Assembly (NCBI GenBank): GCA_947579605.1
Contig: OX388312.1
Location: 17,879,313-17,943,312 of the forward strand
Length of the DNA: 64,000 bases
Direction of reading: 5' to 3'
From: Athripsodes cinereus
Lineage: Eukaryota; Arthropoda; Insecta; Trichoptera; Leptoceridae
The position numbers were made by a program, and so were the translations under genes. Of this stretch, positions 42,709-53,799 are shown one piece after another. The notes beneath the pieces are model-generated. The model worked only from the letters and a program-made list of their open reading frames with translations, was not told the origin of the DNA and did not search any database. Position 1 is the first letter of the stretch. Every line of letters starts with the position of its first letter.

Positions 42709-44027
42709 ATACATACTTTTCTATCTTTTGCTAAAATGATACGATTTTACACATAGTTTTGTTTTGTTATTCTGTCCTCAAATAGGTTTAAGTAAAAATT
42801 AATGTTAAATACAATTAAGTAGGTATAGGTACCTACTTGAATTTTTTTTTTCACTTTGTGCAAGATGTTTGCACAAGGAGTACTGAGTACCTACCTATTT
42901 ACTAATCATGCGATTATAATATTGATGGCAGCACGGCCCGAACACCTATACTTTTTTCATACTGTGAGATTGATCGTGTAGTCGCCGTCTAATAGTTATG
43001 ATTATGTTGATAATATTAGGTACCTACCTTACTCTTATGTAATTTACGTGCCATTTATAGACTCTAAAAAGGCATGAGCATGAGCCATTAACATCTTCAA
43101 TCTTCAATTACAGTAGTTTGTTAAATCCTGATATGAAGGCTAACTTGATTGAATTGTCTACATGTTATATGTGTCAGGTAGATAAATAATTAGTCTTTTA
43201 TCTAGGTAAATCCAATACCTTCATGCGAATATTATTTATGTATCTAGTATTCTACCTACGCAAGTCCTTTTAGGTTAAGTCAGTTTGTGATGGATCATAC
43301 AATCAATTAAGTAACTATAGGTACATAAGCTTTTAATACAATTTGTAAGATTCCACTAAACCTAGCAACAAACATGATCAATTATTGTCTTCGTGTTGTA
43401 AACATTTTTTCTTAAACCTTTAAGTTAACACGATCTATGAAATCATTATCTTGTCGTGACACGAGTTTTATGTAAAATTATTGTAATAAAACACTTAATA
43501 ATTTGTTATATGAAATTATTGAATGTAGGGTTTTTGATTTATCTAATTCATATAACATCCTTACGTCGCGTCGTATCGCATGCGTTCATCAGAGGACTGA
43601 TCAAACATTTTTGTCAAAAAATGTTACATAAATTATACACCACATGTATTATAAGGAAATTTAATATTAAATATATGTCAACATTTTTTGTGTAAATGGG
43701 ATACAAATCTCAAATATTCAAATATTGGTAGGTCCAGAATCCAGATATCCTTCTTAGATAGTATCTACATACTTGTACCTAGGTTTCATATAATTATCTA
43801 ACAATAAAAAATATCTTCTAAATATCTTATCTTTAAAAGTCGGGCTGAGAAATTCTTGAATTTTTTTTATGAAAATCTCTAGAAGATTTTCTGAAAAAAA
43901 AAAACTTCTATCTCTCAGCTTTTGCTTTATAATCAAACTTTCAAAGGCTGGTCGAATCTTTACAGTTTCTAGTTTTTTAGCCTTTTGCTTTTTCTGGGTG
44001 GGTACATACCTACTATTTTTGGCACTA
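42709..44027. other. Intergenic, no gene seen
   Basis: AT-rich sequence with many TAGGTACCTACC-like words, common in the 55-64 kb part too. Short ORFs lack any recognised motif. Nothing assigned. Confidence 0.5.
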
Positions 44028-44480
44028 TATGAGATGGAAGGCCCCACTGTTGTCAAATGTGAGATTTCATAGAAAAAGTAATATTCACGAAATTGTTGCC
44101 ATATGTAGAATTATTTTTTGGTCACCACGTTAAATTATTTTTGGGCACCAAGTTTTTCGACACCGGCAAAGTTTACATTCGAGTTAGATTTTATTTTTGC
44201 CGGCAAAAATAAAATAAAACCAGGAAAATAAAAAATCTAATTCGAATACAAATTTCCTAAAGTTTACATTCGAATTAGATTTCATTACTACTTCGAATAC
44301 AAATTTCCCAAAGTTTATATTCGAATTACATAGATTTCATTTTGCCGGTTTTATTTTATTTTTGCAAATAAAAAAAGAAAAAAATATTTCACCAAATAAT
44401 ATTATTGTAGCAACAATTTTCCTCCATAGAAAACTATATTTGACAGATATCTGACATTGGGGCCTACCATCTCAATGAGT
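44028..44480. mobile_element. MITE-like element with inverted ends and internal repeats
   Basis: Left end GAGATGGAAGGCCCCACTGT...GTCAAATGTGAGATTTC...CATAGAAAAAG...AAATTGTTGCC and right end, reversed, GAGATGGTAGGCCCCAATGT...GTCAAATATAG...CTATGGAGGAAAATTGTTGC pair over about 70 bp. Inside, ACATTCGARTTAGATTT occurs three times and a TTTTATTTTTGCCGG / CCGGCAAAAATAAAA inverted pair occurs. No ORF. Confidence 0.6.
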
Positions 44481-44545
44481 TCCACTCATAATTGGGTGCT
44501 GTGCCTGAAATATGTGAAGAAGAATAATGTAATACAATATGTGTG

Positions 44546-44553
44546 ATCTATTA
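44546..44553. repeat. hAT target-site duplication, left copy
   Basis: ATCTATTA, identical to 55063-55070 10.5 kb away; 8 bp is the hAT-superfamily length. Confidence 0.9.
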
Positions 44554-45190
44554 TAGTGTTGTAACGAATGTCTGTAGGCCTAGACATTTCACATTAGAAA
44601 GCGATTCGTTAACGAAATTCGCCAAGAAGAAATCTTGGCTATCGAATTTTGATTTGGTAGACAAACACACTTCGAAACGAAAACTTTTTGTCGACAAACG
44701 CTTTCGTTTACGTAGCGAGCGTCGTTTTCCGCCATGATTTTTTTTAATTGTTGTGTTGGCAGCCATATCATTTTTGTCGATGGTCCATGATCGAAATGTC
44801 AATATTTGTTTGACATGTTTGTTGTCGTCGAGTGTTTATAATATTTTGTGGTTTAATATTTGTATATTATGTAAGTAAAATTGGTTGTATTGTGTTTAAT
44901 GGTATTGCTTATAATTTATTTACTTATTATTGAAAGAAAATTTGACTTGTTTGTAATAAAATGCAGTGATCGGTGTATGAGAATATTCTGAACGTATGGT
45001 TGTTTTTGATATCGTTATTTAAATAAAACATACGCATATTTTGTTATTGATTTATATATTAGATAAGTTATTTTAGTTTGAACATGATTATTTAACATCG
45101 GGGACGAAGCATTAATTGAATTTATTATTTTATTTGAGAAATGAATGCATGACTGTCATAATAAAATTTAACAATATTTTTATATTGTAG

Positions 45191-45828
45191 ATGCAAGTTT
45201 CTGGGGTGTTCAATGTTTCAAGTGAAGGAAGTCAACTTGTTACCATATCAAGGTAAGGCACAATAAATATATAATAGATAAGTTGCTACGTTTTATCCTA
45301 TTATTCTGAAAAGTTTTGTGAAAATTGAAGTGAAAAAAGGAGCCCTTCAAAATGAAATAAATGATCATAATAGTGTTATTAATGGTCTCTATAAGTAATT
45401 ATGTGTCCTTATTATCGTATCCACAAATGTAATTTGTTTTTTATTCTGTCAATTGACAATACAAATTATCTAAAATCTCAGTTGACCTAGTCAAAACACA
45501 TTTTAGCGTTACGTTTTTGTTTAAACTTGGACGAAAACGTAACGCTAAAATGTGTTTTGACTAGGCCCACTGATGTTTGGTTTATTTACCCATTAGAATG
45601 AAATGTTTCATGCATACAAATCTGATCCGGGTAAAAATATTATACCTAACATATTTATAAACAAAATCATTTTTTTTATAGTTCTTCAAAGGATCCAGAA
45701 AGGAGAAACACGTGAATTACAACAACTACAGTACAGTTAAATAGCAAGACTGATCATCTCTGTTTTCTGTAATGTTGGAGAAAAACGCCAATCATACAAA
45801 ATTTTCCAGATTTCGCACTCATTTGCAA
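45191..45828 (+). pseudogene. THAP-domain exons of a P-like transposase (decayed)
   Basis: Exon-like 45191-45252 (acceptor TTGTAG, donor GTAAGG) reads MQVSGVFNVSSEGSQLVTIS; in another frame CKFLGC. A second exon-like piece from 45682 (acceptor TTTTATAG) reads SSKDPERRNT, stop, ITTTTVQLNSKTDHLCF. C-x-x-x-G-C, then a P-E-R-R-x-x-W-like block and a C-x-x-H-F-like end are the order of THAP zinc fingers, but Trp is replaced by a stop and cysteines are in mixed frames. It therefore looks like a dead THAP domain; resemblance is motif-level only. Confidence 0.4.
45476..45575. mobile_element. 100-bp foldback element
   Basis: GACCTAGTCAAAACACATTT, TAGCGTTACGTTTT on the left pairs with AAAACGTAACGCTAAAATGT, GTTTTGACTAGGCC on the right around a 14-nt loop: about 36 bp of almost perfect stem. 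It lies in the intron between the two THAP-like exons. Confidence 0.75.
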
Positions 45829-45905
45829 GTTAGTATGTTTTATATTATTCATTTATATCTATCTTTTTCTGTAATCTGTCTTACCTCTGTAACACAACTT
45901 CTCTT

Positions 45906-46181
45906 GTGATTAGAGATTACCTCATTGCTGGTTTTACGTTGGACCGTAGGGAGTGGGTGAGATTGAACCGCATTAGAATGGACTGCAGCAGAAGCGCAAC
46001 GGAGCGCCATAAATGGGGGTACATTGCCGACCCAAGCTGCGATTGCGGGGCAACATCACAAACCACGCAACATATTGTTGCTGATTGCCCTATTTATAGG
46101 TTCCACGGTGTGATGGAAGGTTTTAGTAATCTGACAACCGAAGCCAGAATTTGGCTGAGGGATACAAGAGTCATTTTATAA
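45906..46181 (+). mobile_element. LINE ORF2 C-terminal tail
   Basis: 91 codons reading GFTLDRREWVRLNRIRMDCS, then CDCGATSQTTQHIVADCPIY and a stop. W-x-x-L-N-R-x-R followed by CDCG...QT-x-H-x-x-x-x-C-P is the C-terminal Cys/His end of Jockey/CR1/RTE-like ORF2 proteins. It is followed by three near-identical units of TTTACAATTTTATCTTTTTGACATTTTT (about 46205-46300). It is 5'-truncated. Confidence 0.75.
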
Positions 46182-46507
46182 ATTTTAAATATTTTGCGAT
46201 TGTATTTTATTTTACAATTCTATCTTTTTGTCATTTTTTTTTACAATTTTATCTTTTTGACATTTTTTTTTACAATTTTATCTCTTTGACATTTTTTTAT
46301 GATTTATGTTTTTAGTGATTTTTATGATTTATAGCGCCTGACATGCCATACGATTATAGTAGTAAATACAAAGGCTAGAGTAAAATCTCCGCCCATATAT
46401 ACACAGCAAAATGAAAAATAAACTATTCTATTCCCTCACGCCGCATCCTAAGTGGGGTAAGCAGAGAGAACGGAACGCTACATAGATCTGTCCTAACATA
46501 CTTCTTT

Positions 46508-46509
<2 letters not shown>

Positions 46510-46542
<33 letters not shown>
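46510..46542. repeat. (TA)n microsatellite
   Basis: Uninterrupted TATATA run of about 30 bp. Confidence 0.9.
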
Positions 46543-46745
46543 CATTGCTCTTTCTATACCATTAATTTGTATAACATACTACATATGTGTAACATAAACC
46601 ATCATAGCACAACATTTTCATGGGTTTTGTGAAGTTATTATAAACATGTACATTATGATAAAATTGTGTAAAATTAATTTAAAATGTTGGTTGATTATTG
46701 TCGCTCAGTGTATGTACAAGTATATGGTATTTTTTTATGATTCAG

Positions 46746-47040
46746 AAAAAGATCCCATTAAGGAAGCCTCCGAAGCGCAGGTTATTGTCTGGAATTGTGA
46801 GTACCTACAAGATAAGCAGTTGAGAGTTTGGCGCCGGTAGCTAAGTGTTCAATACCTCAATACAATACAATGTAATTCCAGCAGTTGACAGGGTGGGTGT
46901 GGGTTCGTTCATCACTTCACCTGTGCAACATGTCTTCAACCTACCACAGCATATATCCAACAAGAATATTACTACTCTGCTAAATCCTTTGATTCTCGAT
47001 TCTCCAAGAAAGGTCATGTTGAGCAAAACCATTCTTTGTT
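46746..47040 (+). pseudogene. Putative linker exons of the P-like transposase, + strand half
   Basis: 46746-46796 (acceptor GATTCAG, donor GTGAGT) reads KKIPLRKPPKRRLLSGI. The next open stretch (about 46881-47040, acceptor ATTCCAG) reads SFITSPVQHVFNLPQHISNK and PLILDSPRKVMLSKTI. The S-P-R-K...K...I end is the type of basic/coiled linker that follows the THAP domain in P-like transposases. Support is weak; the continuation into a catalytic domain on this strand is missing. Confidence 0.35.
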
Positions 47041-47493
47041 AACATTTAAAAGGCTCATGCTGTGTATGATTTTAAATAAATTTATAAATAAAATACTTGT
47101 ATTGCACAATTATTTTTTTATTATATGTACATATATTACCAATTTAAAGAAAATAATATATTATATCGTCATAGCATATTCAAAAAGAGACATGTGCACA
47201 CATTTTATTTGGGCATACCCTTTTAAAACTTCATTAAGGCATCATTTACGGCGCCCTTGAGGTCATGTTATGAGTAAACGGCGCTTTACAAATTGTCCAT
47301 ATATATATATATTAAAATTGTAGTTTGGACTTTCTATTGGCATGTGATATTATTTTTTAAGTATTGAATTTTAATATTTGATACTAAGAATCACTTTATA
47401 AAATGGTTATGATGTCATTATGAGCAGTTTATTCTGGAAATGTCAAAACATTTATGAATTCACATGTTCCTTTTTGAATATGCAACAACAATA

Positions 47494-47660
47494 TCGTCGG
47501 TAGCCTGGAGGTAGAGTCTCGGCCTTGTGAACAAGGGGTCCAGGGTTCGATCCCAGGTGCCGGCAAACTCCCTTTTCACGACACAAGCTTTTAGCTTACT
47601 GTGAAAGGTGTATAAGGGTTTATAACAAAACCCGGATATATCTTTTTTAAAAAAAAATAT
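47494..47660 (+). mobile_element. tRNA-derived SINE (family S1)
   Basis: TCGTCGGTAGCCTGGAGGTA, anticodon-arm-like GGCCTTGTGAACAAGGGGTC, B-box GGTTCGATCCC, then a body ending GGATATATC and an A-rich tail. The same unit is at 27200-27396 on the other strand. The tRNA-like part is not a real tRNA: acceptor arms do not pair. Confidence 0.85.
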
Positions 47661-48339
47661 TATACAGATTCAAAAGCATAGGGTAAGTCTCTATCTTTAG
47701 AATTGAATGAACATGATGGCAGCGAGAGATGCTCAAGACCTGCTTATTCGATGTTATATCCTACCTTTTAACACAGATGGAGTAATGATGATGATTTTAT
47801 TTTTGACACCGTGTAACAGTTCCTATACCGTCTCAAGGGTGTGTAATGGTGTATGAGTAATGGAATAGATAATTTGTTTGTATCATGAAAATTTTATAAT
47901 TACCATAATTATGTACATTCACTGCCACCTATAATTCAAGCCTGGAAGCACAACTTGGCAACATTGTAATAGCTAATGTTGGGAGTCCTGTTTTGAAAAT
48001 GAGTCTTGAAGTATGTAGTATGATGAATTTCAGTAAGTGAAAACTTAAGTGACACATGATACTTGCCTATCACTTCAATGAATGTATTAAATAGTATTTT
48101 TATGTGACAATCCAATAATAAACAATTCTTTTCAAACTGGGTAAAAGTTTTAAAATAATTTGTTTGACAAGATGTAAAAGAAAAGACAACATTTTTATCT
48201 CAAAACATGTTAATTTATTTGAAATACAAAATACATGAATAATATACAATCAACAAGTGTATAAAGGATTAAAAATGAAAAATATATTTAAAATAGAATA
48301 CACAATGTAATGACAACTAGCGTAAACAGAATGAACTGT

Positions 48340-48535
48340 GTCACAGTGGATATACTATAAATAATTGTTTTATTCATTATTAAGTCATATTATTTACTAT
48401 ATTTATTATCATTCTGAAATATTTATCTCCACGTTATGTTAATTCTGTTTTCAAAGAATTGTTTTATTTCTAATTAATTCAACATGGATTTCTTCCAAGA
48501 ACCGTTGGTTGAAAATATCAATATGACAAAAAGTA
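48340..48535 (+). repeat. Dispersed repeat (ends ...CCAAGAACCGTTGGTTGAAAATATC)
   Basis: TCACAGTGGATATACTATAAATAA and AATTCAACATGGATTTCTTC...GAACCGTTGGTTGAAAATAT match 22005-22110, and part occurs reversed at 57545-57575. Unassigned repeat family, present in three places. Confidence 0.55.
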
Positions 48536-49119
48536 TTGGCACAATGTACACTAAGTAGAGTATAAATATTTCAAATAACTTTTAACTATGAAGATCTTAC
48601 AAATATTCTATATAATAATGAAAAGAAGCATTGTATGTAGGTATCATTTAAAAGTATCTAATTTTCTCCTAGACGTAAGTCTAGTATTAGAATGAATTTT
48701 GTCATTTTGAGTTTTGAAAAGTTATTGAGGATAATATTTGCAAAAGTATTTATAATCAACGAATAAATCTCAATATTTGTCATTCCACATTCACAAGTAG
48801 AATCTTAATCTATGTTAAAATTGTCTGACTTTATGCTTATAATAGTTAAGCAGCTGAACAAGTTTTTTTGATTAGGATTTGATTTAAATATTGAAAACAA
48901 AGTATCTTAATTTACCATATATGTATTCAAATATGGAACAAATATGTGTGAAGAGAATGCATACTGAACCTGTCGATTCACTGAGACCACCATTTTGAAG
49001 CATATCAAAGTAAACATTTGATATTTTGGATCCTTTGCTTTGAATGATCAAAGCTGAACACGATAAACAATTACTTTTAAAAAATCTTTTTTTAATATTG
49101 TGTGCTGTAGTAATAACCA

Positions 49120-50430
49120 CTAACATACATAAATTCTCGATGACTCGTCAATGTCAAGTATTTCGAGATAATTACTATTAAATATGCATGCAAATTTCTT
49201 AACATCGTCAGAAACCATCAAATCAGTTACATCATCCAGCAACGGGAAATTAATGCTATTTTTAAAAAATTGTCTTATAAAATATTTCTTTTCTGTCTCT
49301 ATAATCTGGTTGTAGGAAACATTATATGTACATCCAGAAAGTCTCCTATACTGTCCAAATCTGGATTCTAATTGGTCAGTCTGAAACTTACCTGATAATA
49401 TTAAGTATGTAAGTAATATTAGAATCAAGTTCAAAAGTATACTTAACTAATTGAATAAATGATTATATACTGTGAGTTAAAGCTGTAAAAGTGTCTTTAG
49501 ATAAAACAGTGCCTTCTGGAAGTTCATTTCGGCGATATAGCCATGCCAATTTTTTTTTCAAACGTACAATTTGACAATCATCACTGGAATAAATTGTCAT
49601 GCAAAAGTCATTCCTTTTGCTTTGGCCTTTAAACAAACTCTTGACATTAATAATTTCCCACCACAGTCTAATTATTTGTAAGAATAATGCAGTCTCTTTG
49701 TGATCATGATGTGAAAATAATGCGGCAATTGTGGATGACTGGAAAATATTTTCTACAAGTAGGTAATACATTCCGCCTTTTAATGTTATTTGGATGTAAG
49801 GTCTTATGATTTAATTTATACGCCTCTCTGACAAGGTTTCCAGACTGGAAAACATAAAAATCCCTAAAAGCCTTAAAACTAGCTGTCATGATATTTTTCC
49901 CATCAATACTTGGGTACTTGAAAGCTTAATCTAAAGATCTCAAATTGAGCAAGTTATTACAAATATTTTTAAAAATATGAACAAAATCATACAACACAAA
50001 TATTTGCTTGTTTTCATCTGAAGGATGAGCAAAGAAAGTACTGGAGGATAATTCTTTAAATAGACCCTCATTGGTTCTATTATTGTCTGTAATAATACAT
50101 GTTACAGTAAAACCACAATCCTGAATCAATTTGACGACGTCCAGCGTGTATGCTTTGAAATCTTTGGCAGTAATTGCATTTACAGGGATAAGTCTAACGA
50201 CGTCTTTGTACCCTCCAAAGTTAGATAAAATCATGAATACTTGCATAGTTTTGGCAATGTATCCTACATTATTTTCTGCATATCCTGTTAGTCGTTATGA
50301 TTCAATTAGTAAATTAACATGTTTCTCTCGGCATGACAATTCTGCTTTGAATTTTTTATTGTTCTCCGATGATGGAGATACATTCATAGATGCAGAGATC
50401 TCGTAGATGACATTTTATTGGTAATACAAA
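49120..50430 (-). pseudogene. P-element-type transposase, catalytic and C-terminal parts
   Basis: In order on the - strand: a fragment with KTMQVFMILSNFGGYKDVVR, then AYTLDVVKLIQDCGF...IITDNNRTNEGLFKEL (catalytic Asp and DN context) and FAHPSDENKQIFVLYDFVHI then FKNICNNLL (50300-49930); KYPSIDGKNIMTASFKAFRD and AYKLNHKTLHPNNIKRRNV (49905-49750); LFLQIIRLWWEIINVKSL (49700-49463); and SGKFQTDQLESRFGQYRRLS then GCTYNVSYNQIIETEKKYF (49395-49270), the hallmark of the P-type C-terminus. At least three frame changes separate these blocks, so it is inactive. Confidence 0.85.
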
Positions 50431-51552
50431 AAATCTTTAATTAAATCATAAGCTATTGGAGAATGAAAATAAATATTGAATGCAAAAATTAGAGCGGTAA
50501 CGTCATACCTCTTTCTTTTACAAAATAATAATGTAGTAATGTGCTATTTTGCAGTGTGTCTGGGAACTTTATCCAGTTATTGGCATACATCGGGGAAATC
50601 ATTGCATCTTCCACCTCAGATATAAAGTGACTGGTCATCCGTTGGATAATTAGATGATTTACAACAACTTTTTGTGATACAAACCAGCGCTAAAAAGCAA
50701 AGGGTAGTTAACACCTAAAAGTGAGAACAAAATTGAGAATTATTTTAAAATTAGATATTATTCAACAAAATTATGCACATCCAATTTGAATAACACTTAC
50801 CTTGATTTTCACCGTGTACATTTTTGTTCCTTTCAACATTGATTAAGTTTGGAGCTCATCACATAAGATGCTAAAGATGTTGAATGTAGTTTTCATTAAA
50901 ACTTTAGACATTAAATGCACTTAACTGTTTATAGAAATATACACCAACATTATATTATGTTCAACACAAACAACTTATTGATAAACAATTAAATTATATG
51001 TCTGTGAAAATTCATACTATTGATTATATTTCAATTTGATTATAATGTTTTTAAATATTAAATTGCTTCAAAACCATATATTTCTATAGCAAACACAAAT
51101 TTATTTCTCACAATTTTGTAGGATTTACCGCAATGTTTTCTTTTAAATAAAATGTCAATAAATTGATTATGTATCACCATTATTATATTCTAAAACAAAA
51201 TAAATATATTAATATACATTTCTAATCGAAAATAATTTATGAAATCACCTTTCTACGCCCCGAATTTTTAATAAACGAAATACTTTCTACTTGATTTCTA
51301 CAACTATTTCTCGTCGTCAGAAAAATGGCGCCGCTGACGAATTTTGCGTCAAGTTTAGCGAAGAATTCGCCAAGCTGTCAAAATTAAACAGAAAAGTCTA
51401 CCAAACGACGAATTCGTAAGGGGAAATATACGGCGTCGGCGAATTTGTGACGTCATGGAAGCGTTAACGAAATATCGTTTCGAATTATGTGGTTTTGTCT
51501 ACCAAATTGACACATTGTCGAAAAGTTCGCTTGTAGTCGATCGCCAAATACA
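50431..51552 (-). other. 5' region of the - strand P-like copy, no clear exons
   Basis: Expected to hold N-terminal transposase exons, but only faint traces are readable (for example VEDAMISPMYANNWIKFPDT near 50620-50560, with stops nearby). No THAP C-x-C motif found. The outer 250 bp is GC-richer subterminal sequence with GCGAATTTTG/GACGAATTC words. Confidence 0.45.
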
Positions 51553-52219
51553 AATTGTCTAGGCCTACTGATTTTGGATATTCGCGAATGCGAATGCGAA
51601 TGCGAATATTTCATGCCGACATTCGCGAATGCGAATGCGAATGCGAATATTGACTTGAAAATGGTATAGGAATTTGAAATATTCCAAAACTCCTCGGTTT
51701 TCTTAAAGAATATTTTCTTGCAGTACCTTTTTCCACAATGTACCGGGTAAGTATCCGGTACTTTCACCGAATTACTGATTTGTTTCTTCATTTACATGGT
51801 ACACAACAGATGAAAGACATATAAATATAAACATGTAAGCGACAAAAACATTCCAATAGTCTTACATCGAAACAGTGCATACTTCAGCAATAACACACAA
51901 AACAATTATAGAAAATCTTACACATAATATAGGTATTAATTCACAATACATCCAATCACCCATTCCTATTACAAAGCGCTGCTCACCCAATTTCGCACAC
52001 ATACCTAATACATTCATTCGCACAAACACATTCACACTTCACTAATGTATGCAATAACAATACAAAAAAACTCTTAAAAAAGAAAAATCAAAAATTTAAA
52101 AATTTAAAAAACAGTCTAAAAATTAATACTATCCCAAACACTTCACATTTTATCAAACATATACATTTTTTTTTATATTTATTTCATCTTATTCTACCCT
52201 CAACTCTCCTTTCTCACAA

Positions 52220-53440
52220 ACCTGACGTAATTGGCACTTTAAAATTCTATAAACAGGGTTTCTTGAGTCTGCAATCGTTTTTGTTTTTTTTTAATGTAGA
52301 ACGGAAAACAAGATCTTGTTAAAGGAAGCATTCTAAAGTTAATCCTATCTAAAATATTAGGCACATCGTATTCGGACAAGCATATTTTTCTCAGGTTGCA
52401 TGCATCCAGCAAAACTCTTCACAATTCCAATTTAGGCAAATCTTTAATAAATACAGGATAATGCAATCTCTTCCTAACCAAACGAATGAATTTAGACTGA
52501 GTTCTCTCAACTTGATCGACATATTTTTTAAAATGTGGATTCCATACAGAGGAACAGTCCTCCAGCTTGGAGCGAAACAACGATAAGTACAAGTACAAAT
52601 ACGATTCATATAACCTAAATGACTTTGTAGATCTCAGAATAAATCCCAGTATTTTATTGATCTCTTTGATAATTTTGTTCACGTGATCATCAAAGTGAAG
52701 CTCAGAGTCAAACACCACACCTAAATCTCTAATCCTATGTACTTCTTTTAAATCATGATTATGGATATTGTAAATTTATCGAATTTTGTTTCTATTTTTG
52801 GTAAAAGAGATCAGATTACACTTCTCCAGATTCAAGTGCAAGTTATTTCTTTTACAGTACTCGTGTAGTCTTTCCAAGTCCTTGTTAAGCATTTCATAGT
52901 CAAACAATAATTGAATTTGACAGTATATTTTTAAATCGTCCGCAAATAATAGAAGCTCTGAGTGGTCAAAGCACTTTTTTTATGTCGTTTATGAATATCG
53001 TGAAAAGTAAAGGACCCAAAGAAGACCCCTGAGGGACACCAGATGTAACACTGACACTGCCAGATGAGTAACCGTTAAGTTTAACTGTCATCAATCTATC
53101 AGAAATATATGAGTCAATCCACCTTAGTTGAAAAAAGTCGATGTTCTACTTTATCAAATGCCTTTTGAAAGCCGATATAAATGGCATCCAACTGTATACG
53201 ATTGTCCATAGCTGAGAAAAAAAATCAGATTTGTTACTGTCGATCTTCCACTCATGAATCCATGCTGCTCTACAAGAAGATACGGCTTCAGGAAAAAAGT
53301 AATTTGTTCACGAACCATACCCTCAAATATTTTTGAAATAGGTGATAGAATTAAAATTGGTCTGTAGTTACGAACGTCCGATTTGCTGCCAGATTTATGC
53401 AAAGGAATAATACTAGCCATCTTCCATTTGCATGGAAAGC
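52220..53440 (-). pseudogene. RT and C-terminal part of the CR1/Jockey-like LINE
   Basis: Begins SLQEGCFPCKWKMASIIPLH, then NYRPILILSPISKIFEGMVR, EQHGFMSGRSTVTNL; the catalytic region is in broken frames. Later: FDSELHFDDHVNKIIKEINK, YLYLYLSLFRSKLEDCSSVW and DQVERTQSKFIRLVRKRLHY, the thumb region typical of CR1/Jockey. Stop codons and frame changes near 53220-52740. Confidence 0.8.
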
Positions 53441-53463
53441 ATCCTTCTTGTAAACTCCTAATT

Positions 53464-53766
53464 TATTTATCGTGTCGAAACCCAGAGAAAAAACCCATCA
53501 AACTGATTTCCAGTACTGCGCAAAACGCGCAGCAGGTGGAGATGCGTCAAAAATATCCTCCATAGTGCAAGTGACAGGGCACAATGGACACTCCAACAAG
53601 TGTGGCATAGTCTGTGCTGCACCACAGTCACACGCTCCGGATTCGTCCTGTAGGAAGCCCAATCGTTCTCTATTGTCGCGGCAGTTTCCTACACCAGATC
53701 TCAGTCGATTTAGGGTTTTCCATGTCCCATAGTCTAGATTGCCTCCTGCAGCAAGGTGTTCTAATA
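53464..53766 (-). mobile_element. 5'-truncated LINE tail nested within the CR1/Jockey-like LINE
   Basis: An open C-terminal fragment (53764-53498) reads EHLAAGGNLDYGTWKTLNRL, CDCGAAQTMPHLLECPLCP and AARFAQYWKSV, stop, then a short tail with AATAAATTA. It separates TIVSDIY from SLQEGCFPCKWK of the host LINE, which would otherwise be contiguous RT. The short host text CTAAT occurs at both borders, a possible small duplication. It is related to the tail at 45906-46181. Confidence 0.75.
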
Positions 53767-53799
53767 AATGTCAGATACAATGGTTTGGTTAAATGACTT

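Larger units (their letters stand above)
44573..51569. mobile_element. P-superfamily (THAP-type) DNA transposon, decayed and internally rearranged
   Basis: Bounded by inverted ends GTAGGCCTAGACA (44574-44586; reverse at 51556-51568) with further shared subterminal words TTTGGTAGACAAA and TTCGAAACGA. A THAP-like N-terminal part reads on + (45191-47040), whereas catalytic and C-terminal P-transposase parts read on - (about 50430-49120). So the halves face each other, which fits either two tail-to-tail partial copies or an internal inversion. It contains a LINE tail, a foldback element and a SINE as later insertions. The 8-bp duplication expected of P elements is not visible. Confidence 0.7.

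Noticed and set aside
44543..44802. Short ORFs on both strands over a GC-richer patch, possibly a promoter/first exon of a host gene
   Set aside because: The patch is the subterminal region of the P-like transposon, with words repeated at the opposite end near 51450-51560.
45906..46181. A small host gene with a Cys-rich protein
   Set aside because: The CDCG...H...CP pattern and the WxxLNRxR stretch are the C-terminus of LINE ORF2 proteins, followed by a short repeated tail.
47494..47570. A tRNA gene, because of the GGTTCGATCCC box and a tRNA-like order of boxes
   Set aside because: The acceptor arms do not pair, the same unit occurs at 27.3 kb with a shared non-tRNA body and A-rich tail, so it is a SINE.
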